64,000 bases of DNA from Microbacterium album (GCF_014643695.1 NZ_BMJY01000003.1:62001-126000), one strand, 5' to 3'; shown: positions 18,076 to 28,294, counted from the stretch's first letter. Made by a program: numbers and translations. Notes: generated from the sequence alone by a model not told the origin.

Positions 18076-18669
18076 TCACGGCAGCTCGAAGGCCAGCTGA
18101 GCGAGGCCGCGGGGGTCGTTGCGGGCGATGTGCCGGGCCTCCTGCCCGGCCCACACGTCCCAGTGCGGCTCGTACGCCTCGCCGTCCCGGGCGAGCGCCC
18201 GCCCACGGCGCGACGGTTCCGGCGCGTCGACCCAGACGGTGACGTCCGCGAGCGCCGACGACGCCGGCGTGAGCGCGCCCGCTCCTTCGACCACGAGCGG
18301 ACGGGCCGGATCGACGTCGTGCGCCTCGGCGAACCGCGCCTCGATCCAGTCGAAGCGTCGCCACCGCCCGGGCCGGCCCGAGCGGTGGGGCTCCAGCACC
18401 CACTCGCGCACCAGGCGCGTCCCCTCGGCGAGCCCACGCCATCCCGGGTAGAGCGAGTCGAGCGCCACCAGCTGGGGGCGCTCCCCCGGGCGCGGCCACT
18501 CCGCGACCAGGCGGGCCGCCATGGTGGACTTCCCGCTGCCGCTGCGCCCGTCGAGCAGGACGATCGCCGGGCCGGGCGGCAGCGCGGCGACGGCGGCGAT
18601 GACCGCGGTGCAGGCCGCCTCGTGCGCGAGGACGAACGGGGAGTCGGAGGTGCTACTTCTTGAGGACAC
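18076..18669 (-). CDS. P-loop nucleoside/uridine kinase-like ATP-binding protein
   Basis: 197-residue P-loop protein. Walker A is LDGRSGSGKST; the following layout (VALDSLYPGW, VVEGAGALT, RGRALARDG) resembles uridine kinase and the uridine-kinase-like ATP-binding proteins of actinobacteria, including a RxxxRD lid. Substrate is unknown. The GTG at 18669 overlaps the end of the GerW-like gene by 17 bp and has no clear ribosome site, so translation is probably coupled. The mgtE promoter lies at its 3' end. Confidence 0.75.
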   Translation of the reverse strand: MSSRSSTSDSPFVLAHEAACTAVIAAVAALPPGPAIVLLDGRSGSGKSTMAARLVAEWPRPGERPQLVALDSLYPGWRGLAEGTRLVREWVLEPHRSGRPGRWRRFDWIEARFAEAHDVDPARPLVVEGAGALTPASSALADVTVWVDAPEPSRRGRALARDGEAYEPHWDVWAGQEARHIARNDPRGLAQLAFELP

Positions 18670-18973
18670 GGATGATGCGGCTCAGCGCACGCCCCGCGAC
18701 CCACACGAACGGGATCCCGACCGCGAGGAGCGACACCACATTCGGCTCGAAGGTGAGCGTGTCGCCGCGGCGGACGTACGCGCCCACCGGCACGGAGAAT
18801 CCGCCGCCGCCCCCGCCGCCGTTGCCAGCGTCGTCGGAGCCGCCGCCGAAGCCGGTCCACGTCGCGGCCACGGGCACGATGCGCACGCCGTCCACGTCCT
18901 GCTGCTCGCCGTAGGCGCTCTTCACGCCGACGCCTGCCGAGATCTTGCCGAGCTCCAGTGCGATGTTGGGCAT
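18653..18973 (-). CDS. GerW-family (YtfJ-like) protein
   Basis: 106-residue protein of the Spore_YtfJ/GerW family. Conserved features: a glycine run GGGGGGGF in the middle, then a segment with one hydrophobic helix (VVSLLAVGIPFVWVAGRALS) and a Lys-rich tail. The family was named for Bacillus spore germination but also occurs in non-sporulating actinobacteria, where its role is unknown. ATG lies 6 nt after TAGCGT, so the mRNA is probably leaderless. Confidence 0.78.
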   Translation of the reverse strand: MPNIALELGKISAGVGVKSAYGEQQDVDGVRIVPVAATWTGFGGGSDDAGNGGGGGGGFSVPVGAYVRRGDTLTFEPNVVSLLAVGIPFVWVAGRALSRIIRVLKK

Positions 18974-18979
18974 GTCCCC

Positions 18980-18985
18980 ACGCTA
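18980..18985 (-). promoter_or_regulatory. -10 hexamer TAGCGT of the GerW-like gene
   Basis: TAGCGT, 6 nt, ATG; leaderless arrangement. Confidence 0.55.
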
Positions 18986-19011
18986 CCGTTCATCGGCGCG
19001 CGGGACGAGAG

Positions 19012-20274
19012 TCAGTCCGAATCCGCGGGAGGACGCGGATGAGCAGGGCCTCGCGCGTCCCGCTCACCCTCGCGCAGGAACGTCGCCCGGGTGACGGCGC
19101 CGCGGCCGAACCGGGCCAGCGCGCCGTCGAGCGCGTTCTCGACCCGCCGCCAGTCCTCGTCGTCGTCCCACAGACGCGCCCCGCCGGACCCGGCGGGCAC
19201 GAGCCGCTCGGCCCGGACGCCGATCAGGCGGATCGGCAGACGCAGATCGACGGCGCCGAGCAGTTCCCGCGCCGCCTCGCCGATGCGCTGTCCCACGGCC
19301 GTCGGATCCGGCAGCGTGGCCGACCGCGTGATCGTCGAGAAGTCCGAGAAGCGCACCTTGATCGCGACCCCGGCGGCCTCGAGCCCCGCTCGCCGCAGCC
19401 GGGCTCCGACACGGTCCGACAGCCGCAGCAGCTCCGCGCGCAGCAGCTCGACGTCGGAGACGTCGGTCTCGAACGTCTCCTCATGCCCGATGCTCTTCTC
19501 CACGCGCGTCGTCTCGACCTCCCGCGGGTCGATACCGCGAGCCAGCTGCGCGATGCGGGCGGCGCCGGCAGGACCGATCGCGCGCTCCAGCACGTGCGGG
19601 GGCGTGCGCCGGATGTCCTCGATCGTACGGATGGCGCGCGATTCGAGCGCCTCGGCCGCTTTCGGGCCTACACCCCACATCGCCCGCACGGGCCGGGGAT
19701 CGAGAAAGCCCTGTGTGTCGCGCGCCGGCACGATGAGCAGCCCGTCGGGCTTCGCGATCGTCGAGGCCATCTTCGCCACGTGCTTCGTGGCGGCGACGCC
19801 GACGCTCGCCGTGAGGCCGGTCTCCGCGAAGACGCGACGGCGGATGAGCCGCGCGACCTCACCCGGCGTGCCCCAGAGCCGGCGCGCGCCGCGCACGTCC
19901 AGGAAGGCCTCGTCGATCGACAGCGGCTCCACGAGCGGCGTGATGCTGCGGAAGATCTCCATCACCTGCGCCGACACCGCGCGGTATCGGTCGAAGTGGG
20001 GCGGCACGACGATCGCCTGCGGGCACAGCCGCAGGGCCTGCCCCACCGGCATGGCGGAGCGCACCCCGAAGCGACGCGCCTCGTACGACGCGCTCGACAC
20101 GACCGAGCGCGCGTCCACGGCGCCGATGATGAGCGGCTTCCCACGCAGGGACGGGTCGTGCAGCACCTCGACCGCGGCGTAGAACGCGTCCATGTCGACA
20201 TGCAGGATGCCGGTCCCGGCATCGTCGGCGCCCTCCGGCGAGACCATGCGCCCCGATCCGTCCGCACGCCCCAT
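19012..20274 (-). CDS. dinB: DNA polymerase IV (Y family)
   Basis: 420-residue translesion polymerase. HVDMDAFYAAVE carries the first catalytic Asp and the steric-gate Phe/Tyr region; SIDEAFLDV holds the second Asp-Glu pair. Helix-hairpin-helix (WGVGPKAAEAL) and little-finger domain follow. No clear beta-clamp QLxLF box at the very C-terminus; the tail is Arg/Asp/Pro rich. ATG 20274 is 6 nt after CAGAAT, suggesting a leaderless transcript separate from the gat operon. Confidence 0.93.
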   Translation of the reverse strand: MGRADGSGRMVSPEGADDAGTGILHVDMDAFYAAVEVLHDPSLRGKPLIIGAVDARSVVSSASYEARRFGVRSAMPVGQALRLCPQAIVVPPHFDRYRAVSAQVMEIFRSITPLVEPLSIDEAFLDVRGARRLWGTPGEVARLIRRRVFAETGLTASVGVAATKHVAKMASTIAKPDGLLIVPARDTQGFLDPRPVRAMWGVGPKAAEALESRAIRTIEDIRRTPPHVLERAIGPAGAARIAQLARGIDPREVETTRVEKSIGHEETFETDVSDVELLRAELLRLSDRVGARLRRAGLEAAGVAIKVRFSDFSTITRSATLPDPTAVGQRIGEAARELLGAVDLRLPIRLIGVRAERLVPAGSGGARLWDDDEDWRRVENALDGALARFGRGAVTRATFLREGERDARGPAHPRPPADSD

Positions 20275-20280
20275 GACTCC

Positions 20281-20286
20281 ATTCTG
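20281..20286 (-). promoter_or_regulatory. -10 hexamer CAGAAT of dinB
   Basis: CAGAAT, 6 nt (which include GGAG), ATG. Leaderless or near-leaderless start. Confidence 0.5.
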
Positions 20287-20336
20287 CCGCCCGGCTCGGA
20301 CACGACGCCCGCCCGGGCGCGGTGTGCTGTCACGAC

Positions 20337-21614
20337 TCAGTCGAGCAGCCCGGAGGCGAGGACGCGGAGGGTCGCCACGCGCGTCGCCGCCTCCCGGAGC
20401 CGGGCGGGCGCGAGCTCGCCCCGCTCGACGGCCGCCACAATGCCGGCCGCCATGCGCGGGGCTGTGCCCGCGTCCGAGCCGGCCACCGCCATGACCATGT
20501 CCGCGCCCGCGGCCAGTGCGTCGACCGCGTTGCGGACCGGATCGGCGTAGCGGTCCTCCCCCGAGGACAGGAGCATGCCCAGGTCGTCGGTGATCGCGAC
20601 CCCCTCGAAGCCGAGATCCTCACGCAGGATGCGGTACCACTCTGCGGAGAGGGAGGCGGGCTCGTCGTCCACCGCGGTGAAGCGCAGATGCCCCGTCATC
20701 ACGAGTTCCGCGCCCGCGTCGATCCCGGCGACGAACGGCAGCGCGTGCGTGCGCCGCCACTCCGCCAGCGGCATCGAGGTCTCGGGGATGCCCACGTGCG
20801 AGTCGCCGGGCGCGGCGCCGTGACCCGGGAAGTGCTTCAGGGTCGAGAACGCGGAGGGACGCTCGCCCGCGACGGCGGCCGCGACGCGACGCGCGGCGCC
20901 CGCCGGATCCGTGCCGAGCGCCCGACGCCGGATGAACCCGGAGACGTCGGTGCCGAGGTCGGCGACGATCCCGAAGTTCGCCGCGATCCCCGCGCCCTCC
21001 AGGAGGCGTCCCCGCGCCTCGAAGGCGGCGCGCGCATCCGACGGTGGCCGCTGCTGGAGGTCTCGCGCCGCGGGAAGCTCGTCCCACGGCAGCCGCCGGA
21101 CGTCGCCGCCCTCCTGGTCCACGCCGAGCAGCAGCGGGAGCGTCGCCGCCGGCTCGCCCGCGAGCCGGTCGGTGAGCGCGCGCAGAGCCGCCTCGTCGGC
21201 GGGCACGTTGGAGGACATCAGGATGAACCCGCCGACACCGCTCTCCTCGGCGTAGGCGCGCAGGCGTCCCGCGTCGGTCCCGCCGACGTGCCCCATCACG
21301 ACCGACGCCGCCAGCGCCGACGGGGACAGCTGGTCGACGAGGAGCCCGGCGATCGCCGCGGCCAGCTCCTCGCGGGTCGCCGTCTCGCCCCCATCCGCCG
21401 AGGCGGGGTGCGCGGCTGCGGGGGTCGCATGCGACGCCGCCGTAGCGGGCGCGCCGTCCAGCGGGGCGAGCCCGGCCACGACGAGCGCCAGGGTCGCCGC
21501 GAGACCCTGGCGCAGCGAGGCTCGCCCCGCCGCGCCGGAGCGGGCGGGAGCGTCCCGGCCGACGTCAGGCCTGGCTCGCGCGCTCCAGGATGAGCTCGCG
21601 CACGCGGGCGGCAT
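20337..21614 (-). CDS. Glycoside hydrolase family 3, beta-N-acetylhexosaminidase-like, exported
   Basis: 425-residue GH3 protein. The catalytic core contains [28 protein letters not shown] (the His-containing loop of NagZ-type enzymes) and VAITDDLGM with the nucleophile Asp. Expected role: removal of N-acetylglucosamine from peptidoglycan fragments outside the cell. A signal-like segment [19 protein letters not shown] follows an unusually long n-region because the only ATG/GTG/TTG in frame before it is ATG 21614, which overlaps the end of gatB by 50 bp. The real start could be a rarer codon closer to the signal. Confidence 0.83.
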   Translation of the reverse strand: MPPACASSSWSARARPDVGRDAPARSGAAGRASLRQGLAATLALVVAGLAPLDGAPATAASHATPAAAHPASADGGETATREELAAAIAGLLVDQLSPSALAASVVMGHVGGTDAGRLRAYAEESGVGGFILMSSNVPADEAALRALTDRLAGEPAATLPLLLGVDQEGGDVRRLPWDELPAARDLQQRPPSDARAAFEARGRLLEGAGIAANFGIVADLGTDVSGFIRRRALGTDPAGAARRVAAAVAGERPSAFSTLKHFPGHGAAPGDSHVGIPETSMPLAEWRRTHALPFVAGIDAGAELVMTGHLRFTAVDDEPASLSAEWYRILREDLGFEGVAITDDLGMLLSSGEDRYADPVRNAVDALAAGADMVMAVAGSDAGTAPRMAAGIVAAVERGELAPARLREAATRVATLRVLASGLLD

Positions 21615-23082
21615 CCGCCTGGCCCTTCATCGCCTTCATCACGGCACCGATGATCGCGCCGGCCGCCTGCACCTTGCCGTCGCGGATCTTCTGCAGCACG
21701 TCCGGCTGCGCGGCGAGCGCCTCGTCGATCGCCGCGATGAGCGCGCCGTCGTCGGAGACCACGGCCAGCCCGCGCGCGTCGACGACCTCCTGCGGCGTGC
21801 CCTCGCCGGCGATGACGCCCTCGAGCACCTGTCGCGCGAGCTTGTCGGTGAGGGTGCCCTCGTCGACGAGCCCCTGGAGCGCCGCGACGTGCTCGGGCGC
21901 GACGAGCGCGCCCGGCTCACGTCCCTCGGCGTTCGCGATGCGCGTGATCTCGCCCGTCCACCACTTGCGGGCCGACTGCGGGGCGGCGCCCGCCGCCACG
22001 GTCGCCTCGACCTCGTTCAGCAGCCCGCCGTTGACGACGTCCTGGAACTCCAGATCCGTGAAGCCCCAGTCCGCCTTCAGCCGGCGGCGGCGCGCCGCCG
22101 GCGGCTCGGGAAGGGCCGCGCGCAGCTCCTCGATCAGCTCCGCGCTGGGCGCCACCGGCAGCAGGTCGGGCTCCGGGAAGTACCGGTAGTCGTCCGCGTC
22201 GGACTTCGGCCGGCCCGGCGACGTGGTGCCGGTGTCCTCGTGCCAGTGACGCGTCTCCTGCGTGATGGTGCCGCCCCCGGCCAGGATCGCCGCCTGCCGC
22301 TGGATCTCGTACCGGACGGCCCGTTCGACCGAGCGCATCGAGTTGACGTTCTTCGTCTCGGTCCGCGTGCCGAGTCGCTCTTCGCCGCGCGGACGCAGCG
22401 AGACGTTGGCGTCGCAGCGGATGTTGCCGCGCTCCATGCGCGCCTCGGAGATGCCCAGCGCGATCGCGATGTCGCGGATGGTCGCCAGGTACGCCTTGGC
22501 GAGCTCCGGGGCCCGGTGCTCGGCGCCGAAGATCGGCTTGGTCACGATCTCCACGAGCGGCACGCCCGCGCGGTTGTAGTCGACGAGCGAGTACTCGGCG
22601 CCCTGGATCCGCCCGGTGGCGCCGCCGACGTGCGTGAGCTTGCCGGCGTCCTCCTCCATGTGAGCGCGCTCGATCGGCACCGTCACGATCGTGCCGTCGG
22701 TGAGCTCGACGTCCACCTGCCCCTCGAACGCGATCGGCTCGTCATACTGGCTGATCTGGTAGTTCTTGCCGAGGTCCGGGTAGAAGTAGTTCTTGCGCGC
22801 GAAGCGGCTCGACGGCGCGATCGAGCAGCCGAGCGCCAGGCCCAGGCTGATCGAGGAGCGGATGGCCTCGGCGTTGACGGTCGGCATCGCGCCGGGAAGG
22901 CCCAGGTCGACGGGCGCGACGAGCGTGTTGGGCTCGGCGTCGTGGTTGTCGGCGTGGGCCGGGTTCGCCGCCGGCGAGAACATCTTCGTCTTGGTGTTCA
23001 GCTCGACGTGCACCTCGAGGCCGATGACCGGCTCGAACATCTCGAGGGCTTTGTCGAAGTCCATCAGCTGTGCCGCGGCCAT
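21565..23082 (-). CDS. gatB: Asp-tRNA(Asn)/Glu-tRNA(Gln) amidotransferase subunit B
   Basis: 505-residue tRNA-binding and kinase-like subunit that activates mischarged Glu- or Asp-tRNA. Conserved [15 protein letters not shown] at the N-terminus, [18 protein letters not shown], and the C-terminal YqeY-like helical tail. Start ATG overlaps the gatA stop by one base (TGATG). Last of gatCAB; the GH3 gene overlaps its 3' end. Confidence 0.96.
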   Translation of the reverse strand: MAAAQLMDFDKALEMFEPVIGLEVHVELNTKTKMFSPAANPAHADNHDAEPNTLVAPVDLGLPGAMPTVNAEAIRSSISLGLALGCSIAPSSRFARKNYFYPDLGKNYQISQYDEPIAFEGQVDVELTDGTIVTVPIERAHMEEDAGKLTHVGGATGRIQGAEYSLVDYNRAGVPLVEIVTKPIFGAEHRAPELAKAYLATIRDIAIALGISEARMERGNIRCDANVSLRPRGEERLGTRTETKNVNSMRSVERAVRYEIQRQAAILAGGGTITQETRHWHEDTGTTSPGRPKSDADDYRYFPEPDLLPVAPSAELIEELRAALPEPPAARRRRLKADWGFTDLEFQDVVNGGLLNEVEATVAAGAAPQSARKWWTGEITRIANAEGREPGALVAPEHVAALQGLVDEGTLTDKLARQVLEGVIAGEGTPQEVVDARGLAVVSDDGALIAAIDEALAAQPDVLQKIRDGKVQAAGAIIGAVMKAMKGQADAARVRELILERASQA

Positions 23083-24614
23083 CAGCGCGCCGCTCCCTTC
23101 GCGTCAGAGGCGTGCAGTTCGGGAGCGCGGTCGATCAGCAGGCCGCCCCACTCGTCGACGAGCAGCGCCTCCAGCGCCGCGCCGACGCGGTACAGTCGGG
23201 CGTCCTCCCGGGCGGGCGCGAGGAACTGGATGCCCACGGGCAGCCCGTCCTCCGCCGCGAGCCCCGACGGCACCGAGATGCCGGGGACGCCCGCGAGGTT
23301 CGCCGGGATCGTCGTGAGGTCGTTGAGGTACATCGACAGCGGGTCGTCGATCTTCTCGCCGATGCGGAACGCCGTGGTGGGCGCCGAGGGCGTCGCGATC
23401 ACGTCGACCGACGCGAAGGCCTCCGCGAAGTCGCGCTGGATGAGCGTGCGCACCTTCTGCGCGCTGCCGTAGTACGCGTCGTAGTAGCCGGCGGACAGCG
23501 CGTAGGTGCCGAGGATGATGCGCCGCTTGACCTCGGGGCCGAAGCCCGCGTCGCGCGTGACCGACATGACGTCCTCGACCGTGCCTCCCGGCACGTCGAC
23601 GCGCATCCCGAACCGCACCGAGTCGAACTTCGCCAGGTTGCTCGACGCCTCGGCGGGGAGGATCAGGTAGTACGCGGCGACCGCGTACTCGAAGTGGGGC
23701 GCGCTGGTCTCGACGATCTGGGCGCCCTGCGCCTCCATGCGCGCGAGCGCCTCGCGGAAGGACGCCGCGACGCCGGTCTGGAACCCGCTGTCGGGCAGTT
23801 CCTTGACCACGCCGATGCGCAGCCCCTTCAGCACGTCGCCGCGCGCGCCCTCGCGGGCCGCCTCCGCGAACGAGGGCCAGGCGTCGGGGATCGAGGTGGC
23901 GTCGTTCGGGTCGTGTCCGCCGATGACGTCGTGCAGCAGGCCGGCATCCAGGACCGTGCGCGTGACCGGCCCCACCTGGTCCAAGCTCGACGCCAGCGCG
24001 ATCGAGCCGTAGCGGCTCACGCCGCCGTAGGTCGGCTTGACCCCCACGGTGCCGGTGACGTGCGCGGGCTGTCGGATGGATCCGCCCGTGTCCGACCCCA
24101 GCGCGAGGGGCGCCTCGAACGCGGCGACAGCAGCGGCCGAGCCACCGCCCGAACCGCCGGGAACCCGGTCGAGGTCCCACGGATTGCGCGTGGGGCCGTA
24201 TGCCGAGTGCTCGGTGGACGAGCCCATCGCGAACTCGTCCATGTTGGTCTTGCCGAGCGGGACGAGGCCGGCGGCGCGCGACCGTGCGACGACGGTCGCA
24301 TCGAAGGGCGAGACGTACCCCTCGAGGATCTTCGATCCGGACGTGGACGGCATGTCGGTCGTGACCAGCACGTCCTTGATCGCGAGCGGCACACCCGCGA
24401 GCGGGCCGAGCTCCTCGCGCGCGGCGCGGCGCCGGTCGATGTCGGCCGCGACGTCGACCGCGCGGTCGGAGACGTGCAGGAACGCGTGGACGTCGCCGTC
24501 GACGGCGCCGATGCGGTCGAGGTGGGCGCGCGTCGCCTCGACGCTCGAGACGTCGCGGGCGGCGAGCTTCTCGGCGAGCTGGGCGGCGCTGAGCCGGATG
24601 ATGTCGTCGGTCAC
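23082..24614 (-). CDS. gatA: Asp-tRNA(Asn)/Glu-tRNA(Gln) amidotransferase subunit A
   Basis: 510-residue amidase-signature enzyme that supplies ammonia from glutamine. Catalytic triad residues: Lys in LAIKDVLVT, Ser pair in [16 protein letters not shown], and the nucleophile Ser in [15 protein letters not shown] or ATG start at 24614, 12 bp after the gatC stop. Full length. Confidence 0.96.
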   Translation of the reverse strand: MTDDIIRLSAAQLAEKLAARDVSSVEATRAHLDRIGAVDGDVHAFLHVSDRAVDVAADIDRRRAAREELGPLAGVPLAIKDVLVTTDMPSTSGSKILEGYVSPFDATVVARSRAAGLVPLGKTNMDEFAMGSSTEHSAYGPTRNPWDLDRVPGGSGGGSAAAVAAFEAPLALGSDTGGSIRQPAHVTGTVGVKPTYGGVSRYGSIALASSLDQVGPVTRTVLDAGLLHDVIGGHDPNDATSIPDAWPSFAEAAREGARGDVLKGLRIGVVKELPDSGFQTGVAASFREALARMEAQGAQIVETSAPHFEYAVAAYYLILPAEASSNLAKFDSVRFGMRVDVPGGTVEDVMSVTRDAGFGPEVKRRIILGTYALSAGYYDAYYGSAQKVRTLIQRDFAEAFASVDVIATPSAPTTAFRIGEKIDDPLSMYLNDLTTIPANLAGVPGISVPSGLAAEDGLPVGIQFLAPAREDARLYRVGAALEALLVDEWGGLLIDRAPELHASDAKGAAR

Positions 24615-24626
24615 GGTTCGCTCCCC

Positions 24627-24926
24627 TTACTGCTCTTCGCCGAGGATCGCGGTCACGCGGAAGCGCGAGCCGTCGGCGTCGGGCGCGTTCTGCAGCGCCT
24701 GCGCCGTGGTCAGCGTCACGGCCACCTCGTCCGGGCGGAAGACGTTCTCCATCGGGATCGGGTGGCTCGTCGCGGGGACGTCGGGGGTGGCGACCTGCGA
24801 GACCTTGGCGATGTTGTCGACGATGGCGTCGAGCTCTCCGGTCAGGCGGGTCACCTCCTCGTCGCTCAGCTGGATCCGGGCGAGCACACCGAGATGGCGC
24901 ACGAGATCGGGGGTGATTTCAGACAC
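24627..24926 (-). CDS. gatC: Asp-tRNA(Asn)/Glu-tRNA(Gln) amidotransferase subunit C
   Basis: 99-residue stabilising subunit of GatCAB. VRHLGVLARIQLSDEEVTRL and the TSHPIPMENVFRPDE segment that wraps around GatA are clear. The GTG at 24926 lies 6 nt after TAGACT (24933-24938), so gatCAB has its own leaderless promoter although it follows the nonulosonate cluster by only 32 bp. Confidence 0.95.
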   Translation of the reverse strand: MSEITPDLVRHLGVLARIQLSDEEVTRLTGELDAIVDNIAKVSQVATPDVPATSHPIPMENVFRPDEVAVTLTTAQALQNAPDADGSRFRVTAILGEEQ

Positions 24927-24932
24927 CCCGCA

Positions 24933-24938
24933 AGTCTA
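24933..24938 (-). promoter_or_regulatory. -10 hexamer TAGACT of gatCAB
   Basis: TAGACT, 6 nt, GTG. Lies in the 32-bp gap after the DUF6716 gene. Confidence 0.6.
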
Positions 24939-24958
24939 GGCGGTCCGCGGCACCCGCT

Positions 24959-26176
24959 TCAGGACGCCGAGCGCGGGGCGCGGATGCTGTTGACGAAGTG
25001 CACGGCGCGGCGCAGCGGCAGGCCGATCGCGAGCGCGACCACGCCTGCGAGCGAGCGGTCGTGTCGACCGAGCACGCGCTTGCGGTGCCAGGCGGCCCGC
25101 AGCGGCCCCCCGACCCGGGGCAGCGGCGCTCGCGGCGGCAGCTCGCCCGCACGCCGCCGTCGCACCAGCTCCTCGAGCTGAGGCGCCCAGTCGTCGTCCG
25201 CAGGGTCGTGCAGGTAGTTGTCGTCGAGCCACTCGGGTCGCGGCGTGCGGAACGCCCTGTCGACGACCGCCCGCTCGTCGCCGAACAGCCCGCTGCCCGT
25301 GAAGACCGGGTTGATCAGCTCGTCGCTCACCCCGAAGACGTCCAGCGCGATCACGGGGACGCCGCGCGCGATCGCCTCGATCGCCGCGGTCGAACTCACC
25401 GTGACGAGCCCCTCCGCGGTGTCGAGCGCGCGCGCCATGGAGACGGTGGAGACCGCGAGGTTCGGCGGGAGCGGGGCGAGCCGCTCCAGCAGCGCCGGAT
25501 ACGGCAGGTCGTCCCGGTGCGTCTGCGGCTCCCCCGCCGTGCCGCGCAGCTTCAGCACGACGCGCCGGTGCGGGTGCGCCTGCGCGGCGCGCACCAGCAG
25601 CCGCGCCACGCGCATCCGGTCGGGCTCGGTGCGCGGCACCACGGACTGTGCGGCGAACACGAGGTCGGTTCCCCGGTGCGGGCGCTCGCGATCCGCGAAG
25701 GGCAGCGACGCCAGCGCCAGGCGGTGGTCCCATCCGCGCGCGACCGACAGCGCCCGGAACTCGCGCACCTCCCGCTTGGAGTGGACGATCATGAGGTCCG
25801 CCTGCGCGCGGCGCTCCAGCGCGAGCCAGGTCACGGGAATCGAGATCCCGGGAAGCCCGGAGAGGATCACGGGACGCGGCTGGACGCGGGCGACGGTTTC
25901 GATGAGGACGCGCGCCAGCGGACCGTGTGCGGCGACGAGCACCGCGTCGGGCCGCTCGGCCGTGATTCGCTCGACGAGGTCCTTGTAGGCCACCCGCGGG
26001 AGGGCGGACCCCTCGAACGGCGTCCCGTGCACGCAGGCCCGCTCCTGCGCGGCCGTCACCGTCAGGGCGCCCTCGACGATCATGAGCCGCCGGTCCCAGT
26101 CGTCGGGCGCTCGCCCCAGCAGCGCCGCGCCCCACTTCAGGTAGGAGTCGGACTCGGCGACCCCGATGATCCGCAC
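24959..26176 (-). CDS. DUF6716-type putative glycosyltransferase
   Basis: 405-residue GT-B-like protein without signal or membrane segments. RVVLKLRGTAGEPQTH and VTVSSTAAIEAIARGVPVIALD resemble the acceptor and donor halves of polysialyl-type transferases, the latter with the SST motif. It probably uses the CMP-activated nine-carbon sugar made by the two neighbours, inferred from context. GTG 26176 follows the NeuB stop after 3 nt. Last gene of the cluster before gatC. Confidence 0.68.
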   Translation of the reverse strand: MRIIGVAESDSYLKWGAALLGRAPDDWDRRLMIVEGALTVTAAQERACVHGTPFEGSALPRVAYKDLVERITAERPDAVLVAAHGPLARVLIETVARVQPRPVILSGLPGISIPVTWLALERRAQADLMIVHSKREVREFRALSVARGWDHRLALASLPFADRERPHRGTDLVFAAQSVVPRTEPDRMRVARLLVRAAQAHPHRRVVLKLRGTAGEPQTHRDDLPYPALLERLAPLPPNLAVSTVSMARALDTAEGLVTVSSTAAIEAIARGVPVIALDVFGVSDELINPVFTGSGLFGDERAVVDRAFRTPRPEWLDDNYLHDPADDDWAPQLEELVRRRRAGELPPRAPLPRVGGPLRAAWHRKRVLGRHDRSLAGVVALAIGLPLRRAVHFVNSIRAPRSAS

Positions 26177-26179
26177 TCG

Positions 26180-27052
26180 TCAGGCTCCGACGCGGCGCAG
26201 CTTGGCCATGGGCGCGAGCTCGCCCGGGAACACGCGCTTGACGCCGTCGCCGAGCGCCGCCTCCACGATGCGGATGTCGCGCACCAGGTGGCTCAGTCCG
26301 GTCGGCTCGAGCGACGCCGCGTGGTCGGAACCCCACATCGTGCGGTCGAGCGTGATGTGCCGCTCGACCGCCACCGCGCCCAGCGCCACGGCCGCGATCG
26401 AGATCTGCAGGCCCCGCTCGTGACCCGAGTAGCCGACCGGCACACCCGGGAAGCGGTCCCGCAGGACCCGCAGGACCCGGAGGTTCGCCTCCTCGGGCTC
26501 CATCGGATAGGTCGAGGTGGCGTGCAGCAGCACGAGCCGGTCGGTGCCGAGCTGCTCGATGGCGCGGTCGATCTGCTCCATGGTGGACATGCCCGTCGAC
26601 AGGAGCACGGGCTTGCCGGTCTCGCGGATGGCGCCCAGCAGCTCGGGATCCGTCAGGCATGCCGAGGCGACCTTGTGGGCGACGACGCCCAGGTCCTCCA
26701 GGAACTCGACGGCCGGGACGTCCCACGGCGACGCGAACCAGTCGAGACCGCGCATCGTGGCGTGGTCGCCGATCTCGATGTACTCGTCACGGCCGAACTC
26801 GACGCGATGGCGGTACTCGAGGTATGTCATGGTGCCCCACGGCGTCTCCCGCGGCACGTCGCGCATGTGCTCCGGCGTGGAGATGTCGGGCGTGCGCTTC
26901 TGGAACTTCACGGCGTCGGCACCGGCGTCCGCCGCGACGTCGATGAGGCGCTTGGCCAGCTCGACGTCGCCGTTGTGGTTGAGCCCGATCTCGGCGATCA
27001 CGTACGTGGGCTGGCCGCCCCCGACGACGCGGGATCCGATGGCAACGGTCAT
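26180..27052 (-). CDS. N-acetylneuraminate synthase family protein (NeuB-like, no SAF domain)
   Basis: 290-residue TIM-barrel enzyme that would condense phosphoenolpyruvate with an N-acetyl-hexosamine to make a nonulosonate. Seen: AEIGLNHNG, VKFQKRTPD, LSTGMSTMEQID, GYSGHERGLQIS and VERHITLDRTMWGSDH. The usual C-terminal antifreeze-like SAF domain (about 60 residues) is absent: the protein ends right after the barrel. ATG overlaps the upstream gene by 4 bp (ATGA). The exact sugar (neuraminic, legionaminic or other) cannot be read from sequence. Confidence 0.85.
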   Translation of the reverse strand: MTVAIGSRVVGGGQPTYVIAEIGLNHNGDVELAKRLIDVAADAGADAVKFQKRTPDISTPEHMRDVPRETPWGTMTYLEYRHRVEFGRDEYIEIGDHATMRGLDWFASPWDVPAVEFLEDLGVVAHKVASACLTDPELLGAIRETGKPVLLSTGMSTMEQIDRAIEQLGTDRLVLLHATSTYPMEPEEANLRVLRVLRDRFPGVPVGYSGHERGLQISIAAVALGAVAVERHITLDRTMWGSDHAASLEPTGLSHLVRDIRIVEAALGDGVKRVFPGELAPMAKLRRVGA

Positions 27053-28269
27053 GGGTCTGTCCTCTCCTGATGGAACACATGGGACGTCGCAGCGGACGGC
27101 GACGCCACGGGCGTGGCCGCGCGGGCGGCCAGCACGCGCTCCGCGAGCTCGCGCACAGCTCCGCGCCCGCCCGTCCGGGTCAGCACGACGCGGGCCGCCG
27201 CGCGAGCGGCGGGATGGGCCTCGGGCACGACGACGGGCCAGCCGACCGACGCGAGGCAGCCGAGGTCGTTGACGTCGTTGCCGAGATAGGCCACGCGGGC
27301 GAGGTCGACGCCCGCCTCCTCAGCCCAGCTGCGCAGCACGGCGGCCTTGTCCTCGACGCCGTGGCGCACGTCCACGCGGAGCTTGCGCGCCCTGGCCGCG
27401 ACCACCTCGTTCGTCTCGGTCGAGAGGATGAGCAGGCGGATGCCGGCGGCCCGCAGCAGCTTGACGCCCATGCCGTCCGAACGGCTCACCGAGACCGATT
27501 CCAGGCCGTCGGAGCGCACCAGAACGCTGTCGTCGGTGTGGACGCCGTCGAAGTCCGTCACGACCGCGTCGACGTCGATCGGCTCGGGGCGGTCCACCAG
27601 CGGGGCGATCGCTCGAGCGCGCTCGAGCTCCTCGGGCGCGTCGATCTCGATCGCGGTCTGCTCGGGAACCTCCACGACGCCGATGCGGCCGAAGAAGCGA
27701 TGGCCCGCAGCCCGGAAGCCGGCCGCATCGAAGACGTAGAACGCCCCCGTCTCGAGATGGTGCGGCTCCCTGTCCTGCCGACGCGGGCGGTGGGCGGCGT
27801 CATGGCCGAGACCCGAGTACGTGCCGTCCGCGTTGCGGGTCCAGACGAATCCGTACGTGGGCACCGCCGAGAACACGCTGTCGAGCTCTCCGTCGCCGAT
27901 CAGGCGCACCGCCTCTCCGAGCGCATCCGTGTCGATGAACGGCGACGTGGCCTGCACGAAGGCGACGGTGCCCGGCTCGATGCCGTCCGCCTCGAGCGCC
28001 GCGAGCGCGTGGAGCAGAGCCGCCTCGGACGATGCCTCATCGCCGGCCAGCTCCCCCGGGCGCCTCACGACACGCGCCCCGCTGGCGGCGGCCACGGCGG
28101 CGATCTCGTCGTCGTCCGTCGACACGACCACGAGCTCGATTCCCCGCGCCTCCCGCGCGGCGCGGACCGCCCGCGCCAAGAGCGGGACGCCGCCGACGCG
28201 CGCGAGGTTCTTGCGAGGAATGCCCTTCGAGCCTCCGCGGGCGGGGATGATCGCGACGCAGGCGCTCAC
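27049..28269 (-). CDS. Acylneuraminate cytidylyltransferase fused to HAD phosphatase domain
   Basis: 406-residue two-domain protein. Residues 1-230: CMP-sugar synthetase with IIPARGGSKGIPRKNL and QATSPFIDTD. Residues about 240-395: KDO8P-phosphatase-like HAD domain with VTDFDGVHTDD (DxD nucleophile), LSTETNEVV and GNDVNDLGCL. Such fusions could both dephosphorylate the NeuB product and activate the sugar with CTP. GTG 28269 was chosen because it begins immediately before the conserved core; ribosome site is weak. Middle of the nonulosonate cluster. Confidence 0.85.
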   Translation of the reverse strand: MSACVAIIPARGGSKGIPRKNLARVGGVPLLARAVRAAREARGIELVVVSTDDDEIAAVAAASGARVVRRPGELAGDEASSEAALLHALAALEADGIEPGTVAFVQATSPFIDTDALGEAVRLIGDGELDSVFSAVPTYGFVWTRNADGTYSGLGHDAAHRPRRQDREPHHLETGAFYVFDAAGFRAAGHRFFGRIGVVEVPEQTAIEIDAPEELERARAIAPLVDRPEPIDVDAVVTDFDGVHTDDSVLVRSDGLESVSVSRSDGMGVKLLRAAGIRLLILSTETNEVVAARARKLRVDVRHGVEDKAAVLRSWAEEAGVDLARVAYLGNDVNDLGCLASVGWPVVVPEAHPAARAAARVVLTRTGGRGAVRELAERVLAARAATPVASPSAATSHVFHQERTDP

Positions 28270-28294
28270 GGACGCCCCACGCTCTCGCCCGCTG

